Below the pieces are notes generated by a model that had not been told where the DNA came from, did no database searches, and worked only from the letters and a program-made list of their open reading frames with translations. The position numbers and the translations under genes are program-made. This document shows positions 10,748 to 53,811 of a stretch of 64,000 nucleotides of DNA, one piece after another. The stretch's first letter is position 1, and every line of letters begins with the position of its first letter. The stretch comes from Telmatactis stephensoni (taxonomy: Eukaryota; Cnidaria; Anthozoa; Actiniaria; Isophelliidae), in contig JALIZF010001801.1 of the NCBI GenBank assembly GCA_029948255.1, forward strand, positions 558,001-622,000. The letters run 5' to 3'.

Positions 10748-12404
10748 AGATTGATTTGTCTCTGTGTACACGAATCTAGCATTCATTTTCTGTATTTATT
10801 CAGTTCTGTACCAGTGAATATTTGTAATTCAGTGTAATTTATATTTAGTTGCACAGGGCTCTAAAGCCTGGCTAAATAGATGTCCATGTATCAAGAGATT
10901 TTTAAAAACAAAATAACGATAAAAATAAGATAAGATTATCCAGCACGACCGAAAAGCACCATTTCCATTTTAGCATTTTTGGTTGAAAACTTGAAATCTC
11001 TTCTAAAAGCCTTTATTTGATCGCCTAAATTATAAGACGTTAACGATAGAGGCTACACACCATAGTATTTATAGAAATAACATCTCGGTAACAACTTTTT
11101 TCGTTCTATTTACTAATAAACAAAACATATATTACAACTAATTTTCACTTGTGTCTCATAAACCCATATAACTTGCCTAATTTCGCTAACCAGACCTAAG
11201 GGGGTATAACAGACAGGTGACGGTTCCCCATCTCTCTGGTTTGCTCTTGTATCGGGGCTTTACGAGAGACAAGCGATCTTCTGATGGTAATCAAAACTAT
11301 CATTATCTACTGCATTTACAACTGAGTTTGATCAACAGCTAAGATCTTACAGTGAAGCACTGCAACATTAGACCACACCTCTATTAAGCAATCATCTTTA
11401 GTACACGGAGATGGTTGCTTAATGGTGTAAACATTTACAATATTAAATTAAAATGATCATTTGATAGAGGTGGTCGCTCTTGGAGGTCCCACTTTATTGT
11501 ACTTATAAATTAAATTTATTTCCATTTGATCCAGGTGGATACTCTCCCACTATCATTGCCATTTCCTAGAACATAATTTACGATAATTTACTTTGAGAGG
11601 ATGGAAGAATTAGCATCGCCATCAATAGCATCATAACCACAATCACCCCAGTAATCACTTCCACTATTATTACGGTAGGATGTAGCATTGGTATCACTGT
11701 CAGAAAACTCCATGGATTTTTAATCATACATGGTCGACATAAATGACTATCAGTGAGTTGATCGTGTTCTTTGTAGTTATTCTTCGGTGTCTGACAGTAG
11801 GTAGAGGCGTTCTTGAAGATGCAAGGACGTCCATTACGCTACACTGTGTTGTGCGTTGAAGCTCATTGAAATCTTTCTTAGAAGAGCAGATCCTTCCCTG
11901 TATCAAAACGAAACAAATAACTTGCAAACTAATTTTATTAACGTTGGAAAGGCCAAGGAATGTTGTGGAAATGAAAGCTACATTCTAGGTTTAGGAGAAA
12001 TTTAAAAAGGGTGTGTATTCCTGAATTCTGCAATGTTTCTAAAGCCAGTTGTCAATCGGTAAATGATAATACACGTTAAAGTTGATTCCGTTTAAGTTGG
12101 TCTTTCAATTTACTTGTGTAGGGAAGGGTACTCAGTCTAAATCACGGACGATACGCGACGTTCTGCGTACTCCTTTTAATGCCGGGTTTGTATGCCAGCT
12201 ACAGTATTGGTTACAGTGGCACTGAGGTTTTGAGCACATTTCGTTTATGACAGCCTACATGCGGTACGGCCACCGTCACAGTACTGAAAATACAGCCAAT
12301 CAGAATTCCACGCTACGGTTCTATCACGCTACCGTGCTGTATTCCTTCCCACTCAAATAAAATCTATATAAGTAAACCACCTAATTTGCAACCAAACAAA
12401 TCTC

Positions 12405-43057
<30,653 letters not shown>

Positions 43058-43118
43058 CTTGAAATGATAGTCATCCCCAGTCCCAATCGGCCACTTTACC
43101 ACTTCATTTGCCGACTGT

Positions 43119-43271
<153 letters not shown>

Positions 43272-43374
43272 ACAGTAAGGATAAAGGATAAAGGATAAAG
43301 CTCTTCGAGGGCGAACACCATAAATCAGCCAGTTTAACCTTGTACTTGCCGGCTTTTTGTACCGATAACATTTG

Positions 43375-43588
43375 CTGAATTTTTGCTCAGCTACTTCACA
43401 CAGCAGTACAATGTTGTTTGATAAACAAATTTGCAGAATTTAATCGATGATTTTTTTTTCGTCGCTAAAAGTAGAATTTCTTCGCTTTTCAATCGCTGAC
43501 TCGCTAGTGCCCAGACTTTAATAAATGTGCGCGCACGGTCTAATGCGCGCGGGATCGAGATGCGCAGCAGCAAGGGTCCCGAACCACC
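43375..43588. mobile_element. Partial copy of the TTAA-flanked GGTRGTTSGGGACC family
   Basis: Read on the minus strand it begins TTAA-GGTGGTTCGGGACCCTTG and matches 35638-35840 through GCGCATCTCG, the TTATTAAAG stretch and ACTAGCGAGTCAGCGATTG. The distal end is lost near 43.37 kb. Confidence 0.7.
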
Positions 43589-43592
43589 TTAA

Positions 43593-45031
43593 TTTCTTTT
43601 CTTTTGTTTGTTTGCTAGTCTTTGTTTTAATTCCGACACCTAAAAGATCAACAAGGTGATTTTCAGTTTGAAATGCATCGTATTCCAGGCAAAAAGGATC
43701 AAAATCTCTAACTATACCAATTTAGTAGGGCCGCATATAGCTCAGTGGAAAATATATTGTACGGAGGAGGCTAAGACGAAATTAAGATGATCCCCCCTCT
43801 ATTTTAATGATCTAGTATGCCATCAATTCAATAGCTTCGTATGTTTTATATCAAAAAGCCTGCATTATTTGGCATACACAAGTTTATACATAGTTTTTTG
43901 CTGCAAACAGCAGGCGCGGCTACAAGACCTCGCCCCGCCCATGCAGGCGAGTGGTAAAGACAAAAATACAAGTGATTCGACTAAGTGTTATTGAAGTTTA
44001 ATGTCTTCGCTCTACTTGAACTTTATGAAAATATTCTTTTTGCTTATTTCATTTACAACATGCAATTCGTACGTCTATGGATTCCCAGATACCTTTGCTT
44101 TTACATTTTCATTTAACATTTAGTCATCAACTTCTCAAAAAAAAATCTTATTAAAAGCAGACAAACTACAGTTAGAGCAGATTTCGTATGTGTGTGAAAC
44201 GGACCGCGCCATGCCGTGTCAGTGCCGTGACGTCTATATAAACATTCAAAATTCCTGCCGTAACCGTATCGTGACCGTGCGGTGCCGTTTTCACAGTCAT
44301 ACGATTTCTACTCTAAATGTCGCGTTGTAGCATCACTCCTCATGCCAGTCTAACATGAAAACAGCTTTCTTGAAAAAAGCTCTTACTACTATAGACTCGT
44401 CAAGAATATATCACTTCCCGTCATGGCATCAAAGTCGAAAGAATTTAGAGCGTCTTACGCATATATTGTGCATTGTGTGTTATCTAAGCCTATGTCGCGA
44501 CACTAAGGAAGAAAAAGTTCAAAATTAACGCCTTTTTTTTCTTTACACTGAAATTGAACGTCTTGTTAGACAAAATTTCGTGTGAACACAAGGAGTGTTT
44601 GCCATTCGAACAGAAATTCTGGTAATTCCGGTTCTATCTTAAACGGTACAGCTTTCTCCCACTAGAAAATTGCCATGTAGTAAAAAACGAAGCATTTTCA
44701 AATTAATGAGAGTTGGTATGGTTGGTACGAACTGCCATAAAACCAAAGAAACTTCGATGTGGCTTTCGAATCTAAGTTTGGATTCTGACTTTTAGATGTT
44801 TGGCTGTACCGTGTACGTCTTACCGACAAAGTACGCAGATATCGAAGGGGCATGCGTTTTGGCAGGGTGTCTGTACGTGAGCATCCATTGGAGGAGTTTC
44901 CAGTGTTGGTATAATTCAGTGATTTACTTGCTTATCTGAGTTAAATTTCATTGCAGGATTGAATAAAATTCTTACTGTTCAACAGTTAAAGGTTTAGGGG
45001 TAATTTTATAATTATCTTTTTAATTAATGAT
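43593..45031. other. Intergenic region between DOCK and SNX
   Basis: No coding exon recognised. Contains a GC-richer patch near 44.2-44.3 kb with CCGTAACCGTATCGTGACCG motifs resembling the 66-bp repeat at 29.1-29.5 kb. Confidence 0.5.
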
Positions 45032-48000
45032 CTACGATTCCGCAGCGTTGTCTTCTTCGTCTTGTTCTTGTCCACTAAGCAATGGAAGTACTTCCTGCCA
45101 GGCCTTTAAACACTGAAAGAAATGAAAGAAACTTGTTGCTTTGGGCCAAAAACCTCAATATGAAGGTCGTTCTTATAGCCTGCCAGTACAGCCATAAAAG
45201 TTGTCTGATTATCTTGTTTAGTAATTTGTTTGTTTAGTTGTCTGTCTGTTTGTTTGTTTGTTTGCTTGTTTGTTTGCTTGTTTGCTTGTCTGCTTGCTTG
45301 CTTAATTGTTTGTTTGCTTGTCTGTCTGTTTGTTTGTTTGCTCATCTGTTTGTTTGTTTAATTGTTTGTTAGCTTGTCTACTTGCTTGTTTGTTAGTTCG
45401 CTTGTTCGTATTATAGAAGTTTCCAGTTTTTATAATGTAATAAATATGTAACGCGATTATAGATTACGCGGGATTATATATACGTTATCAATAGCGTTCA
45501 GCTTAGCATTTTGATCACTGGTGATTGCTGTTGTTGTCATCGTAGTTTTTGCTGTTTCTGTCACTATAGAACGCCTAGCAAACCCACTAATATAACTTTA
45601 TCATCAAGTCATCCTCGGGGGGGTAGGCTCAGATTTCAGCCTTCAGGGATTCGTGCGCCCGCGATACTCATCCCCGTCGCGGGGGGCACGAATTCCTGAC
45701 GGCTGAAATCTGAGCCTAACTCGTCGTCGACGGGGATGAGTATCGCGGGCGCACGAATTCCTGACGGCTGAAATCTGAGCCTATCTCGGGGCCCATACTT
45801 CTTTTTGTTTCAGAGATTCTGACTGACTCACCTCGTCGTGATAGGCTATGTGTCTGTCTGCATACTCTGCAAACAGGTCTCTGAAATCCTGTCTCTTGTT
45901 CTTATGCCAGCGGTCAATATCGGCCTTTAAGTCTACATTTGCACATTCCATCTTGTCATGTCCCGTCTCCACAAGCTTGGCAAGCTTTAAAAATTAATCA
46001 ACACAGCAACTTATTAGTATAACAATTATATATTCAAACAATACCGGGTCATTTTGAGCTATTTTGCTACGTCCATACTAATATAGATGATTTTCAAAAA
46101 CGCATCTTTTTTCGGCGTTTTCGCATGTTAGACAAAAGAAAAACGCAGTTTTAGTTTGGACGTAATGTCTACTGAATTGATACCATATTTATAAGCACAA
46201 ACCTCGTCAATATTTGCGTCTAGCTTATCTTTGCGTTCTTGTCTTGCTTGTTCAGTGTCTTTACTAAAAAGTGAGCTAAACCGTCCACCTCCAGCACTGC
46301 CAGCAGGTTTGTCAAGCTATTAAGTACACAACACAAACCAGTCGTTATTTCCACACACAATATAATGCTGCACCCCCACCGAATCCTGAAAGATAATCTT
46401 GGATTCACTCCTGCCTCCCCCACGAGACAAAAACACTTTTTGATCTGATGTGAGGCAGGCTTGCCTTATCTTACTTTTACTTGTTTCTACTTACCTCTTC
46501 TCTTTCAGCTCGTTTCCTGTTCAGTTCTTCCAGTGTGACTTCGTATTCCATCTGAACACTGTCTCGACTTTTTAATGCACTCTTAAATTAAACAAACAGT
46601 ATCAAGGATTATAAAAATATACAATGTAGAAGATTAAAAACGTTTTTGACATACACACATATACACCTTGGGTCTTACACATACTTTATTTGATGCGGGA
46701 CAAACGACCATCTTACAAACCAGCTCAAAATGAAATCTCAGATCGAAAAGAAATTACTGCTGACATTTCTAAGAAAAATGATGTAGAAAATCAAAGCTAG
46801 GATACTCACTTTGATAGCATCTGTGTATAAAACATATTCTCTAAGGGGTTCCATGAACCTTGGATCTTGTGCTCTAAGCTAAACATATAACAGTATAAAT
46901 ACTATCAGTTGCACTGAGCTCACGATGTTTTACAGAGAGATGTTACCCATACGCACCACACCAAGGGGTAATCAAAACTAGAGGTTGGTTAGGTACTAGT
47001 TAAAGACCATTAATTTTTGGACAACTGGACAAATTCACATATTTCTAGTAAAGTACACCTATTTCAATAAACGTTTTCAGTATCAAGCCTACGCAACTCA
47101 CCTGAAAGGAAGTATGGGAAGAAATAATTAAGAGGGGATTTTTTTCAAGTTCAAGCAGCGAACGACAAAAACTGGACTGAGTTGAAGAATAGCTGTTGTA
47201 CAGAATTAAAATCATCTCTGTCAGAAAGTTTAATAAGTTGTTTGTAAGTAGTTTTGGCCGATGAAAGTTGAATCAAAGTGTTAATCCAAAAAGAAAATTT
47301 GGATCAAAAATGAGGTTTAGGCCTTCATTTGCTCATTTGCTGTATGTTTTCTTTATATTCAGCTTGAAAAATTTTATCCCAACACAACGTAGAGAAAAAG
47401 TCTTGTACAATTCAAAAATCTGTTTTCAACAGGTATTTTATCTTGGTACATCAGTTTTTAACCGGTAGAAAAAGGATTTGAGTGTTAATCCAGAACGAAA
47501 ATTTGCGGGATTAAAACTCGCATGAAGGTCTAGTTTTTGGTGCTTTTTGCCATTATTTATGTTACCAGTTTCTTGAGGGCAGATGAGTTTTTTTCCAAGG
47601 CATCACCCATGGCTGTCAATGGTTCTGCCAGTTTGGACTCAGAATTGGCCCACAGACGAAATATTGGAATAAACTCAGTGATATCTTCTAGCAAATCTAA
47701 AAGAGATAAAGAAGTATGTTTTAATAGACAGACAGTAAAGTAATTAAAAGTAAAGTAAAACAACCATTTGATAACTTGTAATTGATAAACTTGAGGTCGA
47801 TGGGGCACTCATTTTGCTCTCCTCTCTCTCCATCAGTGCTCCATTTTAATGGTATTTAAAGCTACTTAACACTACACAGAAAGGAAAGAAGTTGAAACAA
47901 GGAATTGTGAGATCCGGGAATCAATTAACTCTGGACAGCTCTTGCACTGAAGGCTACGCACTAACCAACTGTGCCATCCTTGCTTGTCTATTAATGGTGA

Positions 48001-50845
48001 CTGCAGCAATCGCAATCAAGATCACATACTTAGATAGATTTTATTCTCTCAGTGATTATAGGAATTGCAGCGATCATGTTGAAACCTAGTGACTCCTTCA
48101 CAGCCATTTTAAGTCTTGTCACACCACGCAAATCCTCCCCACAAACGGCTGCTGACCCAATTAATTAAGCATAACATTCCATTCCCATTGTATCAGTTGT
48201 CCAATCAGGAGATACATCAGCAAACAGTCCATTTCCCACATTCTGGAAATGAGCTTTATATCTGTCAACATCATAATGAGAGTGAAAATTTTACTGCCAA
48301 AAATAAGTTTCAAATGTTTCAATATTAAAAATATAATTATATACATGGCAGATCAGTAAAATTCTCTTCTTTGTATATTTTTCAATGGACATCAGAGATT
48401 TCGAATGAAATGATAGTCCGGCTCATGATATTAGTGTGGTTAAACCCTGGTGTCAAACAAGCTCTTGTTTAATGACCCCAGGTTAATCCAAATATGCTCT
48501 TAAAACTCCAACTCAATGAAACGCTATATTTAGACATTTAAATTCTGTCACAAAGATCGATAAACAAACAAACACATCTTTTCTTCTTGGTCAGTATCTT
48601 TATGATAGATGTTTTCTGGTGGTCATTTAAACAAGCAATTCTAAAAACATCGCATTCCTTTGCAAAAGTACAATAATGAAAGTACCATGGTTTAGTGACA
48701 GACTTCCTGAAAATGAAGCTGATTGGCTAATTCTGGGGAACGGAATGTTACGCTTTGGTAAGCAGCAGTTTGTGGGGAGGATTCACGTCGCGTGACGAGA
48801 CTAAAAATGGCTGCAAATGAGACTAGTTGAAACCAAGCTTTTAAATTTATTTAGTTCCATTCTTACCAAATCTATCTTTAGCAATTTTATCTGAAATGGT
48901 TTCCATGGCAGTCATTTTCTCTCTGAATGCCTTGGTATAGTCAGCCATTTCTTGGAATTCTGGCTCTCTTGACTTTAACATCCATGATGATGCCATGTTG
49001 CGCATAGAATCACCCATTCTACTCATTAATCCTGGGCCAGACTTCTTAACTGATGTAAGCTCCTGTTACAAAACATACAAAAAATCTGTCCTTTAGCAAT
49101 ACTTTAATAATAGTATATAGGAAGTAAGTAATTAAAAACATTTTGTTTTTAACAAAATCTATTTTCAGTGTTACAAGCTTCCAGCTACATGTAGAGGAAA
49201 AGGAGAGGGGTACTTTTAATTACCAAAATTTGTGTGGGATCACAATGCTCCTTGAGGTCTTTATGTAACCCTGAATGTAAATTATTTTGTTCTTACTAAT
49301 ACTAGAGATTTTCCAAACAAAGTCAGATATACATTTTTAAGATGCTGTAAAATGAAAGTAATTTTTACTTTTTAAGCCCAACTTACCCATGACTTTGCAG
49401 TAAGAAAGACATGTAGACTTTCATTGAATGAGACTACAGGATGATCAGCTATTCTTTGCATGAATTTGTTTAATGAATGTTCTCTAGCTTTGAGGAACTC
49501 TGGGGAAAATCTGTCAAAGTGTTTGGTAAATGAATGCTTCTCTGGTAAAGGCTGTGGAAAAAGTCACAAGGATTATTGACTGGAAAAACAAGACCAAAGA
49601 AATAACAGACTTAAGGAAAATGTAAAGCAATCAAGAAAATGAAAAGAAAGGAAGTGAAGAGAAAGAGAAGAAGAGAATGGAGTGAAGAGGTAAAGGCTGA
49701 GGAAACAAGAGGAGAGAAGAGAGAAAGAGAAGAGGAGACAAATTGAGAGGAGAGGAGAAGGAAAAGGAGAAGACAGTAGTAAAAGGAATCAAGAGGAGAG
49801 AAGGGAATTGAGACATGAGGAGAGGAATGGAGAGGAGAGACAAGGACATGATAGGAAAAAAAAGAGCTGATTGGAGAAGAGAGAAGTGGTAAGAGGAATG
49901 AAAGGAAACAGAGTATATCATAACTCACAGGAATGATGTGTGTTGGATAACTTTCTTGTAACCTCTGTCGTAACCACAAAAAATCCTGATATCTTCTCCT
50001 GACATTGTATTCTGGATTATCAAACTGGCCTCTAGTGGTCTGCAGAACAAGCAAAATCCTTTAAGCTATGCTAATTTCAGCACCTACTTAGTACAAGGTT
50101 AATAACCCAAAATGTTGCAAACAAATTCAATTGTTCCACTTTGCCTCATTGCTTGAATCCCTTTTCAGTATACTCTTGGGAATTATATAAGATTATTTGT
50201 TTACAATATTGGCAGTGCGAAATGCTTTATCAAGAAGACACTAACAAATGTTCACTTCAGGCAAAGGGGATTAGTCGTTACATAAGAGTAAAAAATTCTA
50301 TTTACAGGACTGGTATAATCCTTATAACAGAATCAATCTTGATCTACACACTAATAGTACAGCAGAACCTCAAATAGAACCTCTACTTTGGGACATCTTT
50401 ATCAAGGGGACACCTCTATTTTAAAAGGGATGCTTTTCAGAGTTCAGTTTAATTTTCACATTGTTTCAACTTCTTCTACGCGTCTGGTCTGGTCATGGGA
50501 TCTCTGAATAAAGTTCAGCCTTATTTTTAAAAGAAAACCCCCTGCCCATTCCTAAAAGCTCTGGTACTAGAGAAGTACCCTAGGGACCTAAATCTGTGAT
50601 ACTCATTCTTTTTCTTGTACAATTAAGGCACATCAAACTCTACTATTACTTGTACCTTGTGTCTGACACTACAAAACCCAAGTCAGTGGGAATCAGAGTC
50701 TCTAGTCCTCAGGGTACTACTGAGAGGGCATAGTGAAAGAACACAAATATTTTACCTTGGTGTTCACATTATAACTAACATAGCCTCCAGCATGCTTCTC
50801 TGGGTCACTAACGACAACATACAAATCCTTCACTTGGTGGCTGCT

Positions 50846-50877
<32 letters not shown>

Positions 50878-51554
50878 GAACTTTAATTGATGACATCAGA
50901 GATGACGTGTGATCAAAAAGATCAGAACCATTTTTAAGATCTGGATCAGGATCTCCTTGGTCTTCCTGAATGAATATTAAGTTACTATGTTAGAACTGTT
51001 ACGATTGGTTGGTCTACATGCCATGAACTTCCTCCATTGCTAGTCAATCACTTAACCAATAGTCTGACTAAATAGTATCAACTAAATGTAAATTAACCGT
51101 CGTTAAGCTTTTTTGAAAGTTAAGAATTATTCGTTGCCTTAGCTTATAACTTAAAGTCTAAAGTTATACTAAGTTACTAATAATTAACTAAATATTTGTG
51201 CACTATTGTACGTAAGGGAGGTTTATCAACCATGTCTTCCTCATAATATATATTTCTAAATACCTAATGATTAAATTTAAATTGATTACATAAGCCTTTC
51301 ATCACACGAAATAATTGTGATGTCAATCGTAAACAGCTGTAACTTCAGACTGGAAAGCTTTTCTCTCAAGTAACATTCATTTGTATTGTGAACAGATATA
51401 CCTCCAAACAAAACCCTTACATCATCTTACGTTGACAAGAATCTAGGGCGTGTGTTACCTCTTTTAATGATCCATTTTGAGTATTTTTCGGCTCATTTTC
51501 ATCGAAGGAAGACATGAACTGCTCACCGTCCTCCATCTCCTCCATGCTGATCAT
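45032..51554 (-). CDS. SNX7: SNX7/SNX30-type sorting nexin (PX-BAR)
   Basis: Eleven exons: 51459-51554, 50756-50965, 49929-50039, 49387-49551, 48867-49062, 47566-47696, 46810-46878, 46495-46581, 46203-46316, 45832-45984, 45032-45112. All phases agree, giving 470 residues. The N-terminus is acidic with nine Asp in a row (GAT repeats). The PX domain runs from [17 protein letters not shown] through [14 protein letters not shown] (the RRYxDF phosphoinositide site) to [11 protein letters not shown]. The C-terminal half is a BAR-type coiled coil, including [20 protein letters not shown] and ending [15 protein letters not shown]7/30 act with SNX4 on endosomal tubules in recycling and autophagy (established for the family). 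Start could also be the ATG at 51545. Confidence 0.9.
45237..45415. repeat. TTGT/CTTG tetranucleotide repeat
   Basis: Interrupted TTTG, TTGC and CTGT units in the last SNX intron. Confidence 0.85.
45624..45783. mobile_element. TAGGCTCAGATTTCAGCC-family element, compound copy
   Basis: One left terminus (45624) and two successive right termini (ending 45718 and 45783), each GAATTCCTGACGGCTGAAAT then CTGAGCCTA. The core GCGCCCGCGATACTCATCCC is present in both orientations. Related to 10195-10277. Confidence 0.75.
47047..47130. repeat. Dispersed 80-bp repeat, copy 2
   Basis: TACACCTATTTCAATAAA, then TATCAAGCCTACGCAACTCA, then CCTGAAAGG and AGTATGGGAAGAAAT. Copy 1 is at 40345-40432 in the same orientation; a weaker third is near 41.54-41.62 kb. 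Confidence 0.65.
47890..47980 (-). mobile_element. tRNA-derived SINE head
   Basis: On the minus strand GGCACAGTTGGTTAGTGCG is followed by GCCTTCAGTGCAAGAG, matching the head at 28465. B-box degenerate. Confidence 0.5.
48101..48813. mobile_element. 713-bp foldback element in an SNX intron
   Basis: Arms of about 95 bp start CAGCCATTTTAAGTC and share AATCCTCCCCACAAAC and AACATTCC blocks, inverted at the right end (48720-48813). Interior non-coding. Ends 54 bp before exon 48867-49062. Confidence 0.7.
49600..49918. repeat. Polypurine stretch filling an SNX intron
   Basis: Over 300 bp of nearly pure A/G on the plus strand (GAAGAG, GAGAGAAG motifs), occupying most of the intron between exons 49929-50039 and 49387-49551. 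Confidence 0.85.
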
Positions 51555-51647
51555 GCATTCGGTAATCGATCGATGAGATTACGGGAATTGTTCGGTTATT
51601 CGTAACAATCACGACATCCTCACGAATCACTCCGAGTACTGTCCAAC
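51555..51647. promoter_or_regulatory. Bidirectional promoter between SNX and ARL16
   Basis: Only 93 bp separate the SNX ATG (51554, minus) from the upstream ARL16 ATG (51648, plus). No TATA box. Both transcripts must start within or beside this segment. Confidence 0.6.
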
Positions 51648-51660
51648 ATGGCTGCTCCTG
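51648..51660 (+). other. ARL16: Possible 13-nt coding first exon of ARL16
   Basis: ATGGCTGCTCCTG followed by donor gtgagt. An acceptor at 51732-51733 would join it in frame to the main exon (MAAPVLLLDDRNN then MEES). The unspliced ATG at 51760 also works, so this is unproven. Confidence 0.45.
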
Positions 51661-51759
51661 GTGAGTCTGCTACCAGCTGCTTCTGATGTTCTTTTTTAAA
51701 TAAGGTTGAATTGAAAGAGGTCTTCAAACCTAGTATTGCTATTAGACGATCGAAATAAC

Positions 51760-52332
51760 ATGGAAGAGTCACATCTTCTAGTCCTTGGCCCAGAAGAAGC
51801 GGGCAAAACACTTATGCTAAAGCGACTTCAAACCATAACATCGCAAATGAATCTCCCTCAAGCTCAGAGGCAACAAGAGCTGGGTGAAGCTCCTCCAACG
51901 ATTCCGACTATAGGAGTTAACCTCGTCACGATTAACCTTAATAGAAAGAAATACACGTTTAGAGAGCTTGGAGGAGCCATGGGACCTATTTGGTCCAACT
52001 ATTACAAGGATGCTGCTCTGCTAGTCTATGTTATTGATGTGTCGAATCGAACAAGGGTTGCCTCATCTTGCATACAGTTATTAGATGTCTTATCATCTAA
52101 ACAGACACAAACAATGCCTGTTGCACTGATCTTTAACAAGGTCGACAGCCCTGGTTGTATGTCTATGACGGAGTTGGTATCCATTCTTCGACTAAATGAT
52201 GTAATTCTTTGTGCCAAGCAAGACATCACTGTCATACAAGCAAGTTTCAGGACTGGGCAGGGCATTGATGAAATCATAAAATGGTTAAAACTCAAAGCTG
52301 GACCTAAGAAGAGAGGCTCGTTTGCTGTTTAG
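51760..52332 (+). CDS. ARL16: ARL16, ADP-ribosylation factor-like GTPase
   Basis: A single 190-residue open frame, TAG stop at 52330. The P-loop is GPEEAGKT, the switch II region is RELGG (typical of ARL16; most Arfs have WDxGG), then MGPIWSNYY, NKVD for guanine specificity and CAKQ in place of SAK. There is no Gly-2, so no N-myristoylation, which agrees with ARL16. ARL16 is linked to Golgi export of cilia cargo and to ciliogenesis (family knowledge). Divergent from SNX and convergent with CTNS. An upstream mini-exon may add residues. Apart from that, the main exon is intronless and intact. Confidence 0.93.
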   Translation: MEESHLLVLGPEEAGKTLMLKRLQTITSQMNLPQAQRQQELGEAPPTIPTIGVNLVTINLNRKKYTFRELGGAMGPIWSNYYKDAALLVYVIDVSNRTRVASSCIQLLDVLSSKQTQTMPVALIFNKVDSPGCMSMTELVSILRLNDVILCAKQDITVIQASFRTGQGIDEIIKWLKLKAGPKKRGSFAV

Positions 52333-53811
52333 ATAGCCTGGTTTTATCGTGCTATTAAAGGAAATGACTGGAATATTTTAAACAGATTGAAGTGAAATTA
52401 TAGACTATTGCCACATGAAGTTATAGATGTGATATATGTCACTTAGAAATTATTTTACAATCAAATGTGTGGGGATTCCAACTGAATTGAAAGACAATTA
52501 GCATTAACCCAGGATTAAATCTAAAGAAAACCCTTCATTTTAATCCTGGATTAGTGTTAATCACCCTTCGAACAAGGGGCCCTGGGGTTGGTTGCTGAAA
52601 GCTCTATTAGCACTAATTCAGGATTAGAAGTAATGGTTTTCTTTGAGTCAATTCTGAGATAGTGCTAATTGGACTTTCAGAAACTCAGACCTGTCCTTTA
52701 TACTTTAGAGAGGGTCGTTCCAGTTGTGGAGGTTTGCAATGAAAGGTGCTACGTTATTTTGGTTGAAGGACAGTTAGCCTGTATAGCCAAAATCTCAAGG
52801 AAGGGAAGGAGAAAAAATAAGATTTGTCTTACCTTAAACAGGACTTATATGAGACACAAAACTCTCCACATTAATGACACTTCCATTCTAAGATGTAAGC
52901 ATTCCAAGCTGTTCTTACTTTGTTCACATCATAGAACAAGAAAGTGTTAAATGGAAAGTTCATATTTTATTTTCATTGGTAGGAATGGCCCTAATGTGGT
53001 CAGAGATGAGTGACTGTCTACCATTAGTTCTTATTATCTCCTTTACATCTCATTCAGAATAATTTTTTGCTTTTTGCAAGATATTTGTTCCATCAGTTAA
53101 AGCGCTACTATTATCAAAATTGTACAAAATTTAATTCAGCTGAAACTTCATTGAATAATTCTTTGAGGGTCTAACGATAGTCAAGAGGAAAGTACTCTAT
53201 TTTTATGAATCTTAAGAGGTGCCAGCAACATCATATTCTCAACCCAAGCCTCCACACTATACATTTTCTTTGTGTTTTGTAATCAAAATATCTCTTAATT
53301 GTTCTACATTGAAGAAAACTGGCAAATAGTTTGAAGAAACTGAACACAAATTTTGTACGATTTTGATAGTAGTAGCACTTTCACAGAGAAAAAATGTCAA
53401 TTCCCAACTTGGGGATTCTCTGGGTCTAAAGTATGGAAAAATATGGAAAATATGAAAAAAAAATTTATCGACAAAGAAAAGAAAAAATATATATTTTTTT
53501 TGAGAAATAGGAGCTTAATATCTTGATCAGCAAAATAAAAAATTGATCCTCTCAGTGTGGTTGTTGGCTCGAAAGTCTTTACTATTCCAACAACCACACA
53601 CACACATCGATAATCGACAGAATTTTATTTACAAAATGCAAATCTTTTTATCTTGTAAAAAAAAATAAACCCTTAATTATATATATATTTTAAATTATTA
53701 TATGTAGCTGTACTGTAACTATTATTGTCATGTGTATATATATATAATATTTATTTAAAGGAAAATATGTGTGTAAATAATAAAAAGTCTAAGTCTAAAA
53801 AAAAAGTCTAA

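Larger units (their letters stand above)
8799..12404. other. Intergenic region, convergent ends of the vWA-FReD and DOCK genes
   Basis: I see no convincing coding exon here. It holds several MITEs (listed separately), a possible LINE relic near 10.3 kb, and at 9640-9915 a stretch whose translation (RRTRRKNPVTRERTTSNK) resembles the dispersed animal repeat usually seen as PGENPRSKGEN. The last point is weak. Confidence 0.5.

Noticed and set aside
43733..43775. tRNA-like ATAGCTCAGTGG motif
   Set aside because: Only an A-box-like string; no B box or cloverleaf follows.
49611..49921. Serine/leucine/phenylalanine-rich frames (LLFPSISS)
   Set aside because: Polypyrimidine intron between two clear SNX exons.
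52669..52950. 93-codon open frame after ARL16
   Set aside because: No ATG at its start, no recognisable domain, and it overlaps repeat-like sequence.
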